From Datisca glomerata (lineage: Eukaryota > Streptophyta > Magnoliopsida > Cucurbitales > Datiscaceae), in NCBI GenBank assembly GCA_003255025.1, contig QANY01005277.1:815758-879757 (forward strand): a DNA stretch of 64,000 nt, given 5' to 3'. Below the pieces are notes generated by a model. The model was not told the origin of the DNA, ran no database searches, and saw only the letters and a list, made by a program, of their open reading frames with translations. The position numbers were made by a program, and so were the translations under genes. The first letter of the stretch is position 1; each line of letters starts with the position of its first letter. Positions 1 to 11,955 of this stretch are shown here, piece after piece.

Positions 1-1714
1 TAATTATTTGGGTCATTTAAAATTATTTGTTTCAATGTTTTTTTTGTCATCACATAAGGAGGGATTTACGGAGATTACACCTTGAATCTAAGGAACATGG
101 ACGTATTTATGGTCAATGTATCCGTTTGACATATACATGTTTGACACGCTCTGACATATGTTAGACATGTGTCTTTTTTATGTCTCATTTTTATTTAATT
201 TACATTTTTGACCCATGAATACATGCCAAACACAATTATAGTTGAGAGAGGAATTTCTAGACCTAAAAAATAAATAAAAAGAATAATAAAATAATATAGA
301 GATTTGTGCCACGACTAACCTAATAGAAACTAAATAATTTAAGGTAGTGGAAGAGATGCATGTGATACTCTTGTATTGTTCGCATTATAAGTATTCATTG
401 AAAGTGGTAGTTCTTTATGTTTATTCATATTACATGCGTATAAAATATTCATTTATTTGTGTGTGTGTGTGTGTGTATATCCTATTTTTTTAGAAAATCA
501 TGTGTCGGGTGCGTGTGTCGTGTCGCATTTGTGTTCTGTGTCCATGCCCATGCTACTTTGTCATGAATTAATCACATAGAGACAAAATGTAGCTATAATT
601 ACCTAGAGTAACAGCTATTATCAAGGTATTTGTTTAGATATTAATCCTCTTGAAAAAAAATACGTTACTCATCAACAAAATAAACCAAATAATTCATAAC
701 AAAAAATAAAGAAATTACATAACTCAAATAAATTATGTATTCAAAGGGGACACATCTCCTGTTTCGGGATTAAAACGGCAAAGGGGTGTCTAAATTCTAC
801 AGAATTTAGTTTTCATGTCGCTGAATCCAACGTCATAGATGGAGCTTATCAACTCTCGGTCGTCAAATCTAACCTAGACAACCCAAATCCAATATGCTGA
901 ACTATAAAAAAACTTTTATTATTGTTTTTCCCTCTTTTATGAGTCCATCTAGGTCTTCCAGATTTCATTACATCACAGAGCTTAGAATAGACACCCCTTT
1001 GCCATTCAAACTTGTTCTGTTCAGATATGATTCTTTTGTTTAACTCAGATATGATTCTCTTCTTCTAACTCGGATATGATTCTCTCTTTTTTTAACTCAT
1101 AAAATTAATATCACATCCTCTAACCAGACATTATTTGTAGCTTAGAAAAAAATTCTTGTTGTATGACCTCTCATATGTAAATGAGAATAAAGTAAAGTCA
1201 ACGAAATGCTATTTGTTATAAATTTTTTACAAATAACCATTGCAGATTCTCTCTCTCGACCTAAGAAAGATAGCTCTTCTTCTTCTTAGACCCTCTTTAT
1301 TCTTACTCTTCCTGATCATCATCCCATTATACCGATCAGCATACCTGCTACCATTTTCCCTCCAGGTCCTCAACTCGATGGTCCCACTATGATCAACAAT
1401 TATACCACAGTTCCTCTCATTAAATGTGTCATACCAGAAGAACTCATCTGGTATCTTTGGGCTCTTTCAGTCCTTCATTATTGTGCCATCGGATTTCCTC
1501 CATATCTTATTTACCATTATTATTATTATTGATTTCACTTTCTATAAAAGAGAGAATCGCATTTGTAGGAAGAACAGAAATGCTATATTTCCTCAATTGC
1601 TTTCAAATGCTAAAGGAATAATTGTAAAATGTCAAATATTGTTGAGTTGCTACTTTCATTAATGGTTACTAAAATTAAAACGAGAAACTAGAAGTTTATC
1701 GATTTGGTATGTCT
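1..1714 (+). repeat. Tandem 1.7-kb unit, copy 1 (type A)
   Basis: The anchor taattatttgggtcattta opens this unit and recurs at 1715, 3368 and 5085. Copies 1 and 3 resemble each other most, as do copies 2 and 4, so the array is really a ~3.37-kb dimer. The unit holds a GTGTC-rich stretch (about 480-545), a segment ending near the AACCCAAATCCAATATG motif (~880), and a purine/pyrimidine-biased tail. No convincing protein is encoded. At about 312-322 it keeps the empty site (gccacgactaacctaatag) of the copia LTR found in copies 2 and 4. The window starts inside the array, so more copies may lie upstream. Confidence 0.85.
459..477. repeat. (GT)n microsatellite
   Basis: About nine GT dinucleotides inside tandem-unit copy 1. 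The corresponding place in copy 3 (~3820) lacks the run, so it is a local expansion or copy 3 lost it. Confidence 0.9.
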
Positions 1715-2029
1715 TAATTATTTAGGTCATTTAAAATTATTTGTTTAAATATTTTTTTACCATCACATAGCGAGGAATTTGCAAAGATTACACCCCGAAT
1801 CTAAGGAACGTGGATGTATTTTTATGGTCAATGTCTGATACATACATGTTTGACACGCTCTGACACATGTTAGACATGTGCCTTTTAGTGTCTCATTTTT
1901 ACTTAATATTCAATAATATTTCGACGTAGGAAATACACGTCGAACACAGTTTTAATTGGAATAGGAGTTTCAAGGCTTAAAAATAAATAAAAAAAATAAT
2001 AAAATAATGTAGAGATTTGTGCTATAACT

Positions 2030-2305
2030 TGTTAAGTAATAGAGGTTGTTTAGTTAGTTATTCTGTTTGATGATAGTTTAGTCTTTTGTTCATTAACCAT
2101 CGTAATCCTCTTTTATATTTTCTCTGTTTTTGGCCTTTTGTGGTTAATGTGAAAGGGTGCTTCCTTTATTCTTTCTCTCTTCTTGTTGCACAACTCTTCT
2201 CTTAGTTCTTCCCTCTTCTTGATTGTTGTAGATCAAGACTCTCACTTCTACATTTCAAATTCTTCTTCACGGTATCAGAACAGGCAGACTGACGTCACTC
2301 ACCAT
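2030..2305 (+). mobile_element. Copia LTR plus primer-site remnant (sister of element 1)
   Basis: TGTTAAGTAATAGAGG at 2030 to TTCTTCA at 2269 is the same LTR as at 5420-5657, in the same position of the repeat unit. A decayed primer site (cggtatcagaacagg) and leader follow to the catgg near 2305. The rest of the element is gone. Because the insertion point is shared with copy 4, the simplest reading is one insertion that was later copied by the segmental duplication. Confidence 0.85.
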
Positions 2306-2694
2306 GGTCGTCTTGCTGCTAAATAGCAATGGGATGGATGTAATTTACAGAGGGAGTTCTTTGACATATAAAGTGATACGTCTTTTGATTTTTAAAACAT
2401 TTGTACCAAAAAATATACACGCAGATGATTAAGCTTTCAGTGACTCATGTATATTTTTTATGCTCCTTGGACATGAATGAGAAGATTTAACGAATTCTGT
2501 CAACTCATCTGATTGTTAGTCTAAGTTTCATAATGAGATTCTGTCTTAGATCATTTCTTGTAAGTTATGCACTCTTCCGTGAAAAAAAAAAAGCCAACTC
2601 TAAAGAACAAGTTAATTATTCTCTTTTATTGTTTTGTTGTGTCTACGTACACTTGGCTTTAATTCACATATATTTCTACAAAGTTTGGTTTTAC
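2306..2694. other. Unique segment inside repeat copy 2
   Basis: About 390 bases with no counterpart in the other unit copies and no match to the copia internal region. There is no coding signal. It may be filler or an unrelated insertion that accompanied loss of the copia interior. Confidence 0.5.
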
Positions 2695-3141
2695 TATCAC
2701 TGATCCAACGTCGTAGATGCAACTCTTCAAATCTCGGTCGTCAAATCTAACCTAGACAACCCAAATTTAATATGTTGAACTGTAAAAAAAACTTTTATTA
2801 TTGTTTTTCCCTCTTTTATGAGTCCATCTGGGCCTTCTAGATTTCATTACATCACAAAGCTCAGACTGGACATCCCTATGTTGTTCAGAATTATTCAGTT
2901 CAAATATGATTCTCTTGTTCTAACTCGGATATGATTCTCTTTTTTTCAACTCGGATATGATTCTCTTTTTTTAAACTCATAAAATAAATATCATCAAAAA
3001 TTAATATCACATCCTCTAACCAAACATTATTTATAGCTTAGAAAAAAAAATTCTTGCTGTATGACCTCTGATATGTAAATGAGAATAAAGTAACGTGAAA
3101 AAAATGCTATTTTTGTTACAAATCTTATGTAAATAACCGAC

Positions 3142-3190
<49 letters not shown>

Positions 3191-3191
3191 T
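3142..3191. repeat. (ATT)n microsatellite
   Basis: About 16 ATT/TAT triplets. The other unit copies have only five or six triplets here (near 1515 and 4890), so this is a copy-specific expansion. Confidence 0.95.
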
Positions 3192-3367
3192 ATTTGGCTT
3201 TGTATAAAAGAGAGAATAGCATTTGTAGGAAGAATAGAAATGCTATATTTCCTCAATTGCTTTCAAATGCTAAAGGAATAATTGTAAAATGTCAAATATT
3301 GTTGAGTTGCTACTTTCATTACTAAATTTAAAACAAGAAACCAGAAGTTTATCGATTTGGTATGTCT

Positions 3368-5084
3368 TAATTATTTGGGTCATTTAAAATTATTTGTTTC
3401 AATGTTTTTTTTGTCATCACATAAGGAGGGATTTACGGAGATTACACCTTGAATCTAAGGAACATGGACGTATTTATGGTCAATGTATCCGTTTGACATA
3501 TACATGTTTGACACGCTCTGACATATGTTAGACATGTGTCTTTTTTATGTCTCATTTTTACTTAATTTACATTAATATTTTGACCCATCAATACACGCCG
3601 AACACAATTAAGTTGAGAGAGGAATTTCTAGACTTAAAAAATAAATTAAAAGAATAATAAAAGAATATAAATATTTGTGCCACACCTAACCTAATAGAAA
3701 CTAAATAATTTAAGATAGTGGAAGAGATGCATGTGATACTCTTGCATTGTTTGCATTATAAGTATTCATTGAAAGTGGTAGTTCTTTATGTTTATTCATA
3801 TGACATGTGTATAAAATATTCATTGTGTCGGGTGCGTGTGTCGTGTCGCATTTGTGTTCTGTGTCCGTGCCCATGCTACTTTGTCATGAATTAATCACAT
3901 AGAGACAAAATGTAGCTATAATTAGCTAGAGTAACAACTATTATCAAGGTATTTGTTTAGATATTAATCCTCTTGAAAAAACAAAAACACGTTACTCATC
4001 AACAAAATAAACCCAATATCCATAACAAAAAATAGAGAAACTACAAAACTCAAATAAATTATGTATTCAAAGGGGACACATCTCTTGTATCGGGATAAAA
4101 AAACTCCCGATACCATGCCTAACACACATTTAGGGTACCGTTATATTTCTACAGAATTTAGTTTTCATGTCGCTGAATCCAACGTCATAGATGCAGCTTA
4201 TCAACTCTCGGTCGTCAAATCTAACCTAGACAACCCAAATCCAATATGTTGAACTGTAAAAAAAAACTATTATTGTTTTTCTCTCTTTTATGAGTCCATC
4301 TGGGTCTTCCAGATTTCATTACATCACAGAGCTTAGAATAGACACCTCTTTGCCGTTCAAACTTGTTCTGTTCAGATATGATTCTTTTTTAACTCAGATA
4401 TGATTCTCTTCTTCTAACTCGGATATGATTCTCTTTTTTTTAACTCATAAAATTAATATCATAAAAAATTAATATCACATCCTCTAACCAGACATTATTT
4501 CTAGCTTAGAAAAAAATTCTTGCTGTATGACCTCTCATATGTAAATGAGAATAAAGTAAAGTCAACGAAATGCTATTTGTTATAAATCTTTTACAAATAA
4601 CCATTGTTGATTGTCTCTCTCGATCTCAGAAAGACAGCTCTTCTTCTTCTCAGACCCTCTTTATTCTTACTCTTTCTAATCATCACTCCAATCCCACTAT
4701 GCCGATCAGCATGCCTGCTACTATTTTTCCTCCAAGTTCTAAACTCGATGGTCCCACTATGATCAACAATTATACCACAGTTCCTCTCATTAAAGGTGTC
4801 ATACTAGAAGAACTCCTCTGATATCTTTGGGCTCTTTCAGTCCTTCATTAGTGTGGCATCGGATTTCCTCCATATCCTATTTACCATTATTATTATTATT
4901 GATTTCGCTTTCTATAAAAGAGAGAATCGCATTTGTAGGAAGAAAAGAAATTCTATATTTCCTCAATTGCTATCAAATGCTAAAGGAATAATTGTAAAAT
5001 GTCAAATATTGTTGAGCTGCTACTTTCATTAATTGTTACTAAAATTAAAACGAGAAACTAGAAGTTTATCGATTTGGTATGTCT
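3368..5084 (+). repeat. Tandem 1.7-kb unit, copy 3 (type A)
   Basis: Near-identical to copy 1 over the first several hundred bases (anchor, then the taaggagggatttacggag variant). It keeps the empty copia site at about 3676-3690. It carries 'cccgataccatgcctaacacacatttagggtaccg' style sequence (~4107-4142) that copy 1 lost but that reappears at the far end of copy 4 (~12716-12749). Confidence 0.85.
4570..4821 (+). CDS. Short open frame in repeat copy 3, unknown, doubtful
   Basis: An 83-codon frame with a Ser-rich N-terminal half (residues 20-35) and a C-terminal half rich in Pro and Thr (PTMINNYTTVPLIKG). The equivalent stretch in copy 1 (about 1208-1440) is interrupted by an in-frame TAG in the Ser run, so it is not conserved between copies. 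The style recalls the start of a copia Gag, but no domain can be assigned. Most likely noncoding repeat DNA. Confidence 0.15.
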   Translation: MLFVINLLQITIVDCLSRSQKDSSSSSQTLFILTLSNHHSNPTMPISMPATIFPPSSKLDGPTMINNYTTVPLIKGVILEELL

Positions 5085-5419
5085 TAATTATTTGGGTCAT
5101 TTAAAATTATTTGTCTAAATATTATTTTATCATCACATAACGAGGAATTTGCAGAGATTACACCCCGAATCTAAGGAACATGGATGTATATTTCTGGTCA
5201 ATGTCACGTGTCATACACGTGTCTGATACATACATGTTTGACATGCTCTGACACATGTTAGACATGTGCCTTTTAGTGTCTCATTTTTACTTTATATTCA
5301 TTAATATTTCGACGTAGGGAATACACGCCGAACACATCTTTAATTGGAAGAGGAGTTTCTAGGCTTAAAAATAAATAAAAAGAATAATAAAATAATGTAG
5401 AGATTTGTGCTACAACTTG
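5085..5419 (+). repeat. Tandem 1.7-kb unit, copy 4, left part
   Basis: Starts with the same anchor and runs to the copia insertion point. The last five bases, caact (5415-5419), are one half of the target-site duplication; the unit continues at 12268. Confidence 0.85.
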
Positions 5420-5657
5420 TTAAGTAATAGAGGTTGTTTAGTTAGTTATTCTGTTTGATGATAGTTTAGTCTTTTGCTCATTAACCATTGTAATCCTCTT
5501 TTATATTTTCTCTGTTTTTGGCCTTTTGTGGTTAATGTGAAAGTGTGTTTCCTTTATTCTTTCTCTCTTCTTGTTGCACAACTCTTCTCTTCTTTCTTTC
5601 CTCTTTTTGATCGTTGTAGATCATGACTCTCACTTCTACATTTCAGATTCTTCTGCA
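5420..5657 (+). repeat. 5' LTR of copia element 1
   Basis: Begins TGTTAAGTAATAG and ends TTCTTCTGCA. Paired with 12021-12262, with many substitutions and small indels between them, so the insertion is old. It holds a pyrimidine-rich stretch (5550-5600), as is usual near the RNA start and leader of these elements. Confidence 0.95.
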
Positions 5658-5669
5658 TGGTATCAGAGC
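5658..5669 (+). promoter_or_regulatory. Primer-binding site, tRNA-iMet type
   Basis: TGGTATCAGAGC directly follows the LTR end. It is complementary to the 3' end of plant initiator tRNA-Met, the standard copia minus-strand primer. Confidence 0.95.
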
Positions 5670-5691
5670 AGGCAGACTAACGTCACTCACC

Positions 5692-6566
5692 ATGGTAGAC
5701 CTTGAAGAAAACCCATCTTAAAAAACTCAAGAAAATGTTGAAAACATAGTGGGATCTCAACCCAACCTTCATCCTCTTCGACACAAGATGCTCTCGATCT
5801 TCCTCCCATTACCATGAATTCTAAAGTTGCTCCTCCCTCTCTGATTTTCTTACTCTCTAACATCTGTAACCTAATTTCAGTCAGGTTATATTCAAATAAT
5901 TTTGTACTTGGGAAATATCAAGTTATATCCATCTTGAAGGTACACTTGGTATTCAGATATGTGGATGGCAGAATTAAATGTCCATCAATGCTCAAGACTA
6001 TCAATGGGGAAGGAACACAAATCAAAGATCCAAGATATGATCAGTGAGTTGCACAGGACCAGGCTCTCATGACCCTTATCAACGCGACGCTCTCCCCTAT
6101 GGTACTTTCATATGTTGTGGGATGTAAGACATCCAAGGAAATCTGGGACTCCATCGAGAGGCGCTTCTCTTCAATTTCCAGAACCAACCTTCTTCAACTT
6201 AAGTCAGATTTAAAATATTTGACAAAGAAGACTTCTGAGAATATCAACACTTACATTTAATGAATCAAAGAGATCAGAGATAAACTTGTTGTAGTCTCGG
6301 TGAACATAGAAGATGAGGGCACCCTGATCTACACAATCAATGGGCTCCCAAGTGAGTATACCACCATCATAACGTCTATAAGGACAATGGCCAAACCCTT
6401 GCACTTGAAGAACTTCATATCCTTCTCAAGTCAGATGAGCAATTCTCAGAAAGTCAACAGAAGCATACTGATAGTCCCTTTCAGAACACAACCTTTCTTG
6501 CCTCATATAACAACAACGGAGGAACAAACAGAGGACGTGGCCTTAGAAACTTTAGAGGTAACATGA
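5692..6566 (+). pseudogene. Copia 1 gag (UBN2-type), broken
   Basis: Gag forms the virus-like particle that packages element RNA. The first ATG (5692) is followed within a few codons by a stop. From 5814 the frame reads N-terminal Gag (SNICNLISVRL, then VFRYVDGRIKCPS, equivalent to the usual 'FGYVDGS..CPS'). After a stop near 6046 a second stretch (6069-6260) reads SKEIWDSIERRFSS, the UBN2 core 'AKEIWDALERRFSS', then SENINTY. A third (6300-6566) reads INGLPSEYTTIITSIRT, the conserved 'L.GLP.EY....T.I..R'. At least three stops or frameshifts separate these pieces. Confidence 0.85.
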
Positions 6567-6719
6567 ATAATTCTGGTAGATTCAATTCTTGGAGATGAGG
6601 TAGAACACAAAACTGAAATTCTTGTTCCTCACCAATTCTTGGTGCTCCACCAGGGAAGAATTCATAAATCTTTAGCAAGAACTCAAATGTGAGCTCAAAT
6701 GGTTTCTCCAACTCACAGA

Positions 6720-6800
6720 CATGTAAGGTTCATGCCAAATTTTAAAAAAAAAAATGGGACATATTTCCCTGGACTGCTATCATAGGCTCAACTTCTCCTA
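6720..6800 (+). pseudogene. Copia 1 degenerate zinc knuckle
   Basis: The DNA still shows the spaced signature of the CCHC knuckle (…gggacatatttccctggactgctatcat, originally 'GHT…W.CYH'), but an A-run at about 6740-6751 shifts the frame and the Cys codons are lost. Confidence 0.5.
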
Positions 6801-6879
6801 CCAAGGTAGAAGTCCTTCCAATAATCTTTCTGTTATGACACTTCAATGCCAAGCTACACATATTTCAAATTCAAAGGTA

Positions 6880-7190
6880 TGGCTCACCGACACATGATTT
6901 AACACCCATCTCACACCTGACCTAAGCAATTTGGCTATAAATTCTAAATATAATGGTGATGAGAGCATCTTTGTTGGCAATGGGCAGTCTTTGCCCATAT
7001 CTCATACAGGTTCTAACACTCTAACCATTTCTTCTAAATCTTTTCCTTTGTCACAAGTTTATTGTGTGCCTCAACTTGCATCTAATATCTTATCTATGCA
7101 TAAATTCTGCCTAGATAGCAATTGTGTGTTTTATTTTGATGCATATCTTTTGTATTCAGGACAAGGCCATAGGACGAATTTTACATAAAA
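6880..7190 (+). pseudogene. Copia 1 aspartic protease remnant
   Basis: Translates as VWLTDT, then a stop where the family has the Gly-Ala of the D(T/S)GA active site, then DLSNLAINSKYNGDESIFV and NGQSLPISHTGS, the conserved block after the active site in Ale/Retrofit copia proteases. The catalytic Asp codon of WLTDT is present at about 6895-6897, but the next residues are destroyed by TGA. Confidence 0.85.
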
Positions 7191-7209
7191 GGGCCATATA
7201 TAAATGGTT

Positions 7210-7757
7210 TGTATCTTATCCCTGCAACCCTCTAAAACCATATTGTGCGTTCCTTGTGTGGATAAGACCTATGTTATAGAGTATATAACTTTGATCATAG
7301 GGATCAATTTCTAGTCGCATCGCTTCATAATAATTCTATAGAGCTTCCGCATAATTTCCTTCAGATTAAGCCGACATCCGTTACGGTCGTCATTCATTCT
7401 TGGCTGCAAACAATCTAATTTCCGTTGGTATAGGTTAGGCCATCCCACTGCTAGCATTGTTAAGAAAATCTTGAATATGGTAAATATTTCTTGTAGTTCA
7501 TTGAATCTGAATAATTGGTGACTAATAAAATGACCAGCTTACCTTTCAATGCCTTTGATTCTATCTCTACTTCTCATTTATCTATTATACACAGTGATGT
7601 ATGAGATCCTGCACCCACCACCTCTTTACTTGGGCATCGTTTTTATGTGATATTTGTTGATTATATATCACGGTTCACCTAGTTTTCCCCCATTAAACAT
7701 AAGTCTGAGGTTCTTTCTGTTTTTAATCAATTTAAGCCTATGTTGAGAATATAATTT
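7210..7757 (+). pseudogene. Copia 1 integrase, first part
   Basis: This covers the GAG-pre-integrase region and the start of the integrase core. Readable pieces include FNAFDSISTSHLSIIHSDV (core strand with the first catalytic Asp, near 7545-7605), VDYISRFT (near 7650) and the end of the block before 'DGGGE'. Stops occur after HSDV and FT. The reading breaks exactly where the solo LTR enters at 7758 and resumes at 9859. Confidence 0.8.
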
Positions 7758-9858
7758 TGTTGGGAGTTATGCCCTCAAAGTATGTGTATTGACATTTTAA
7801 TATGAAATTTAATGAAATTACATTTTTCTAATAATTAATCTTCTAAATTATTGTTGAAAAATTTATATAAATATATAAAAAATCCATATTCATTAATGAT
7901 ACTATGATCGTGTATTAGTACGAGAAGATTAAGATCATAGATAATCAATAAAAATGTCAGCAACATATTAAAATATGGAATCTTTAATGAATTGTTGATA
8001 GTAAGGTTCACTAAGCATTATGAATGCATGTGATCAAGATCTGGATCATTGATGTGGATAGATATCTTAGTAAACGTACTTTATATAATAAGATTATATA
8101 TGACAGGACTTATGTGATTAATATCTTAAAGATTTAATATACATAAATTTTTTGATCATATATAGATCAGTCTGAGTCATGAGTAGCATGAACTTCTGTA
8201 CATATTTACTGGATCTTTTGATTCACTTTCTAAGGTATGTTTGTAAAACAGGCTAGTGACTTTTGTTTTGGAGATTTAGTTATATGGATGGCTGTGAACA
8301 TGATCTTACAATATTTGGAATCCAAGCTTTCCTAACGGATCGTATATTGGTTTCCTTAAGTGTTAGTTCTAGAACTGAATGGTTATTGAGCTCAAACTTA
8401 TAATACGATTATAAATTAGTCATTCACTAGTGAATTAATAATACTTAAAGATCAAGAGGTAATTAGAAGGGTAAAACGATAATTTTGACCATCTCTAATT
8501 TATGAACCAATAATTGGAGGACAAAACTATGTGAAATTATTATATCAATGAAGTACATGAGAATACTCTATAAATACATTCTATAATCTCTAGAGTACAA
8601 TTTCATATTTATCGTGGAGTAATAATTGAATAAATAAATAAGATTATTTAATTAAAAAATTTAATTAATAATCAGATATATTGGAGCATAAGATTATAGA
8701 TCCATGGTCCCCAAGTCACCTTTATACTACGCAGTCTAGAGTGTGAATATTTTAGGACATGATAAAAAGACTGAATTGAAAAAAAATTATTCTAGCGCAA
8801 ATACGTAATTATGAGATTAATATGTGTGATTAATTAATTGAACTATTTATATATCAATTTTGGAAATTACAACACACACACACACACACACACTTGTACA
8901 AATACTTATATCGATTAATTTTTTATTTATCAATAAGTGAGACAAAATATCCAATTTGTGAAATTAGATAATTATAAATTATTATTAGATAATAATTTGA
9001 ATCAACTAAATATATTATTTTTTAACTAACAGATAAGCTAATTGATAGAGATAATCAGATATGTTAATTTTAAATTAACTGATATTTAGATATTTATCTG
9101 ATTAAAATAAATATTTAATTCACAGTAATTATCATGTGTCAACACTGATTGAGAATCTGAGATTGATATGAACTATTATAGTGCCACGTGGCATTAAAGT
9201 AGTGGGCGTTCGTGAGGCGCTATGATAGCTCACGACAACTGAATTACAGTGGGTCCCAATATAATGGTAAATTTGAAAATATTGTCTTCAGTTTATCCCT
9301 AAAAATATGATATGTCATTATATAGAAAATATATAGATATTATTTTATTGGTATCAGGGTGAATTTTCTTTGTGATTAAAAAGTTAATAAAGAAACTCTG
9401 AAAGAATTATCATCATATTCTCTCAGAAGATTGTCTCTAAAAAACTAATCATTCTCAGCAAATCTCTAGATCTCATGTATTAAGTACATCTAGAGACAGA
9501 AAAGTGTCTTCAATGATTCTACGTGCCCACATACGTCCTAGTGCATTTGAGGATTGGCTTGGAAGATCTTGGTGTGGATCTCAAAATCCGTTGTTTGTGG
9601 GAACACAAGATCGTTGGTTTACGGGGACGCTTGATATAGACTACAAGAGGTATATGATTTATATCTATGTATATCTTAAATTTAATATATAAATATATAA
9701 TTGATCCTGATTGAAAAGAGTTTTTCAATAAAAAATTTTATTTTGGAAATCGTTGCGCCGCGCTTGTTTTTGTTTTATCGAAAAACATATGATTCATTTT
9801 TAATAAATTTTTAAAAAGCCATCACACCTCCACTGCACGTGCGCCGCGTTTTCCAATA
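7758..9858 (+). mobile_element. Solo LTR of a second copia family, nested in element 1
   Basis: Begins TGTTGGGAGTTATGCCCTC and ends CCAATA (from CCAACA), an LTR-type inverted terminus TGTTGG…CCAACA. Length ~2.1 kb. The integrase frame of copia 1 stops at the left edge and resumes at the right edge (DGGG…TSLNFQSYLTENGITFQ). Flanks aattt and gtttt are only a weak target-duplication match. The start resembles LTRs of the Angela/Tork type (TGTTGGAAATATGCCC…, recalled from the family, not searched). A TATA-like cattatatagaaaatatata lies near 9315-9335. An internal TGGTATCAGGG at about 9352 looks like a primer site; if real, the left 1.6 kb would be the LTR and the rest leader. A 150-bp stretch is homologous, inverted, to 53690-53850. 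Confidence 0.75.
8872..8893. repeat. (AC)n microsatellite
   Basis: Eleven AC dinucleotides within the solo LTR. Confidence 0.95.
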
Positions 9859-10120
9859 GTTTTCTACTAAAATAAAGATTTTTAGGTTTGATGGAGGTGT
9901 GAGCACGCCAGCCTCAATTTTCAGTCTTATCTCACTGAAAATGGCATAACATTTCAGAAAACTTATCCCTATACCCCTAAGCAAAATGGCATTGCTGAGA
10001 GGAAGCATAAGCACCTGGTTGAGACAGGCCTTACTATGTTACATCACACTTATATACCTCATACCTTCAAGAATTTTGCTTTTTCTACTGTTACATATTT
10101 GGTAAATCTAGTCTTGATTT
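9859..10120 (+). pseudogene. Copia 1 integrase, second part
   Basis: Resumes directly after the solo LTR with the segment carrying the second catalytic Asp (the DGGG block, ~9888) and reads NGITFQKTYPYTPKQNGIAERKHKH, matching the copia integrase block 'P.QNG.AERKHRHIVE' that includes the catalytic Glu. It continues into VETGLTMLHH before decaying. At least two frameshifts occur near 9900. Confidence 0.85.
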
Positions 10121-10139
10121 GCATACTGTATCTGGGATA

Positions 10140-11520
10140 GCTGGTGAGCTTCAAATTGATTTTGGTTTACCTATTGTGTGTATTGAAAATGCTAGTTGAT
10201 CTACTGAAGCTGCTGGTTTGCTTTTCGATACTGATTTTGCTACACGTAATGATATTGTCTCTAATACTCCCTGCACCAACACTGGTTTACATGATGATTT
10301 AAGTTCACTTGTTTCACATATTTGCATTATAATGATCGTTCTGAATTGCATCATGTTAGACTAGATTCTAGGGCTTTTACTGATCTCACATCTAGTTTAA
10401 CTATTGATTTACCTATTTTCAGACCTAACCCTCCCTCCCAACCTCAAACACAATATGTTCACTCCATGCAAACTAGGTCTAAGTCTGGTATCTCCAAAAA
10501 GAGAGCCTTACTTGCCTCTTCCTCACCTAGTGAACCTAGCTTTTTCACTACCACTGTCAAAAGTCCTGAGTGGACTAAAGCTATGCAACTTGAGTATAAT
10601 ACTCTTATTTGAAAAAACACTTGGACCTTGGTTCCTTTTCCAGCTCATATGAACTTCATTGGTTGCAAATGGGTGTATAAATTGAAGTATCACCCAGATG
10701 GAACCATTGTTGGATATAAAGCCAGATTGGTGGCAAATGGGTACCACCGGCAAGCTGGCCTAGATTATAGGGAAACGTATTACCCAGTTGTAAAAAACCT
10801 ACAATAAGAATCATTTTATCTCTTGCTACCACTTATGGTTGGTCTTTAAGACAGTTAGATGTCAAGAATACCTTTTAGCAACCTCCTGGCTTCACTGATC
10901 CAAATTTTCCTAATTATGTTTGTAAGCTCAATAAGTTTTTATATGGTCCAAAGCAGACTCCTAGAGCATGGTTTGATAAATTCACAAGTCATATTCTTTC
11001 TTTAGGCTTTGTTGGGTCTCTTGCAGATAGCTCTTTGTTTATTCATGCTACATCTCACTCTTTGTTTGTTCATGCTACATCTCACACTCTCACTTATGTT
11101 CTTCTTTATGTTGATGATATTGTAATTAGTAGGACTAATAATAGGTATATTGATCATCTTATGCATACCCTGTAAAATGAGTTTGGTATGATTGATTTAG
11201 GAGAGCTAAAGTATTTTTTAGGCCTTGAAATTAATAGGACAACTTTTGGAATCTTTGTAAATCAACATAAATATGCAAGAGATCTTCTTGCAAAGGTTGG
11301 GATGCTTGAATCAAAACTATGTCAATCACCTTGTAGCACTAAGTCTCATTTGTACAGTCATGTTGGGTCACCCTTATCTGATATTACTCTATATAGGAGT
11401 ATTGTTGGCAGTCTTCAGTACCTCACATTTGCCCAGGCATTCTCCCACCACAGCTCACTTTATTGCTGTCAAGAGGATCCTTAGGTATATTATAGGAACT
11501 ATTGATCATAGACTTCTATT
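10140..11520 (+). pseudogene. Copia 1 reverse transcriptase, broken
   Basis: The integrase-RT linker (10140-10440) is degenerate. RT begins near 10461 with MQTRSKSGISKK, then EWTKAMQLEYNTLI, KWVYKLKYHPDG, YKARLVANGY and [10 protein letters not shown]. Stops lie near 10611 and 10805. Downstream are LNKFLYGPKQTPRAWFDKF and the active site LLYVDDIVIS (YVDD at 11107-11118), then IDLGELKYFLGLEI and YRSIVGSLQYLT (11188-11430). A frameshift near 11430 replaces the expected 'RPDI'. The catalytic Asp pair is intact but the reading frame is not. Confidence 0.9.
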
Positions 11521-11955
11521 TATACCTGGCTCTCTTTACTTGTAGGCTTTTACAAACTCTGGCTAGGCTGTAGACCCCTATGATAGACGCTCTACTTCAG
11601 GCTTCATTATTTTCATTGGTTCTAATACATTTTCTTGGAGTGCTAAGAAGCAATCCACAATTGCTCATTCCTCTACTGAAGTAGAGTACAAGTCTTTGGC
11701 CAATACAGCAACTGAGTTGACCTGGTTGAGACAAATTCTTTAAAACCTGCACATCTTTTAAAAACATGCTCATGTTTTGTACTATGATAATACTTCAGGT
11801 ATTTCTTTGGATTTCAACCATGTTCTTCATGCAAGAACAAAGCATGTGGAGATAGATTTCCACTTTGTTAGATAAAGGGTTATGAAGAAAAACTTACAAG
11901 TTAAGCATGTTCGCACTCAGATTCAACTAGAAGACCTATTTACTAAACCTTGATG
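11521..11955 (+). pseudogene. Copia 1 RNase H, broken
   Basis: Reads [46 protein letters not shown], then YYDNTSGISL, ARTKHVEIDFHFVR and LEDLFTKP: the RNase H signature with the SSTEAEY-type catalytic Glu and the DN(T/S) Asp. Stops lie at about 11545, 11742 and 11873. Confidence 0.9.

Larger units (their letters stand above)
1715..3367 (+). repeat. Tandem 1.7-kb unit, copy 2 (type B), holding a copia LTR
   Basis: Same unit as copy 1, starting with the anchor taattatttaggtcattta. It matches copy 4 better than copies 1 and 3 (shared 'caccccgaatctaagg' variant). Where copies 1 and 3 read 'gccacgactaac', this copy has a copia LTR followed by a primer site and about 25 bases of leader. It then leaves the repeat for ~390 unique bases and rejoins it near 2695. 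Confidence 0.8.

Noticed and set aside
9504..9728. Short frames on both strands within the solo LTR
   Set aside because: LTR DNA with no known coding role; frames oppose each other.
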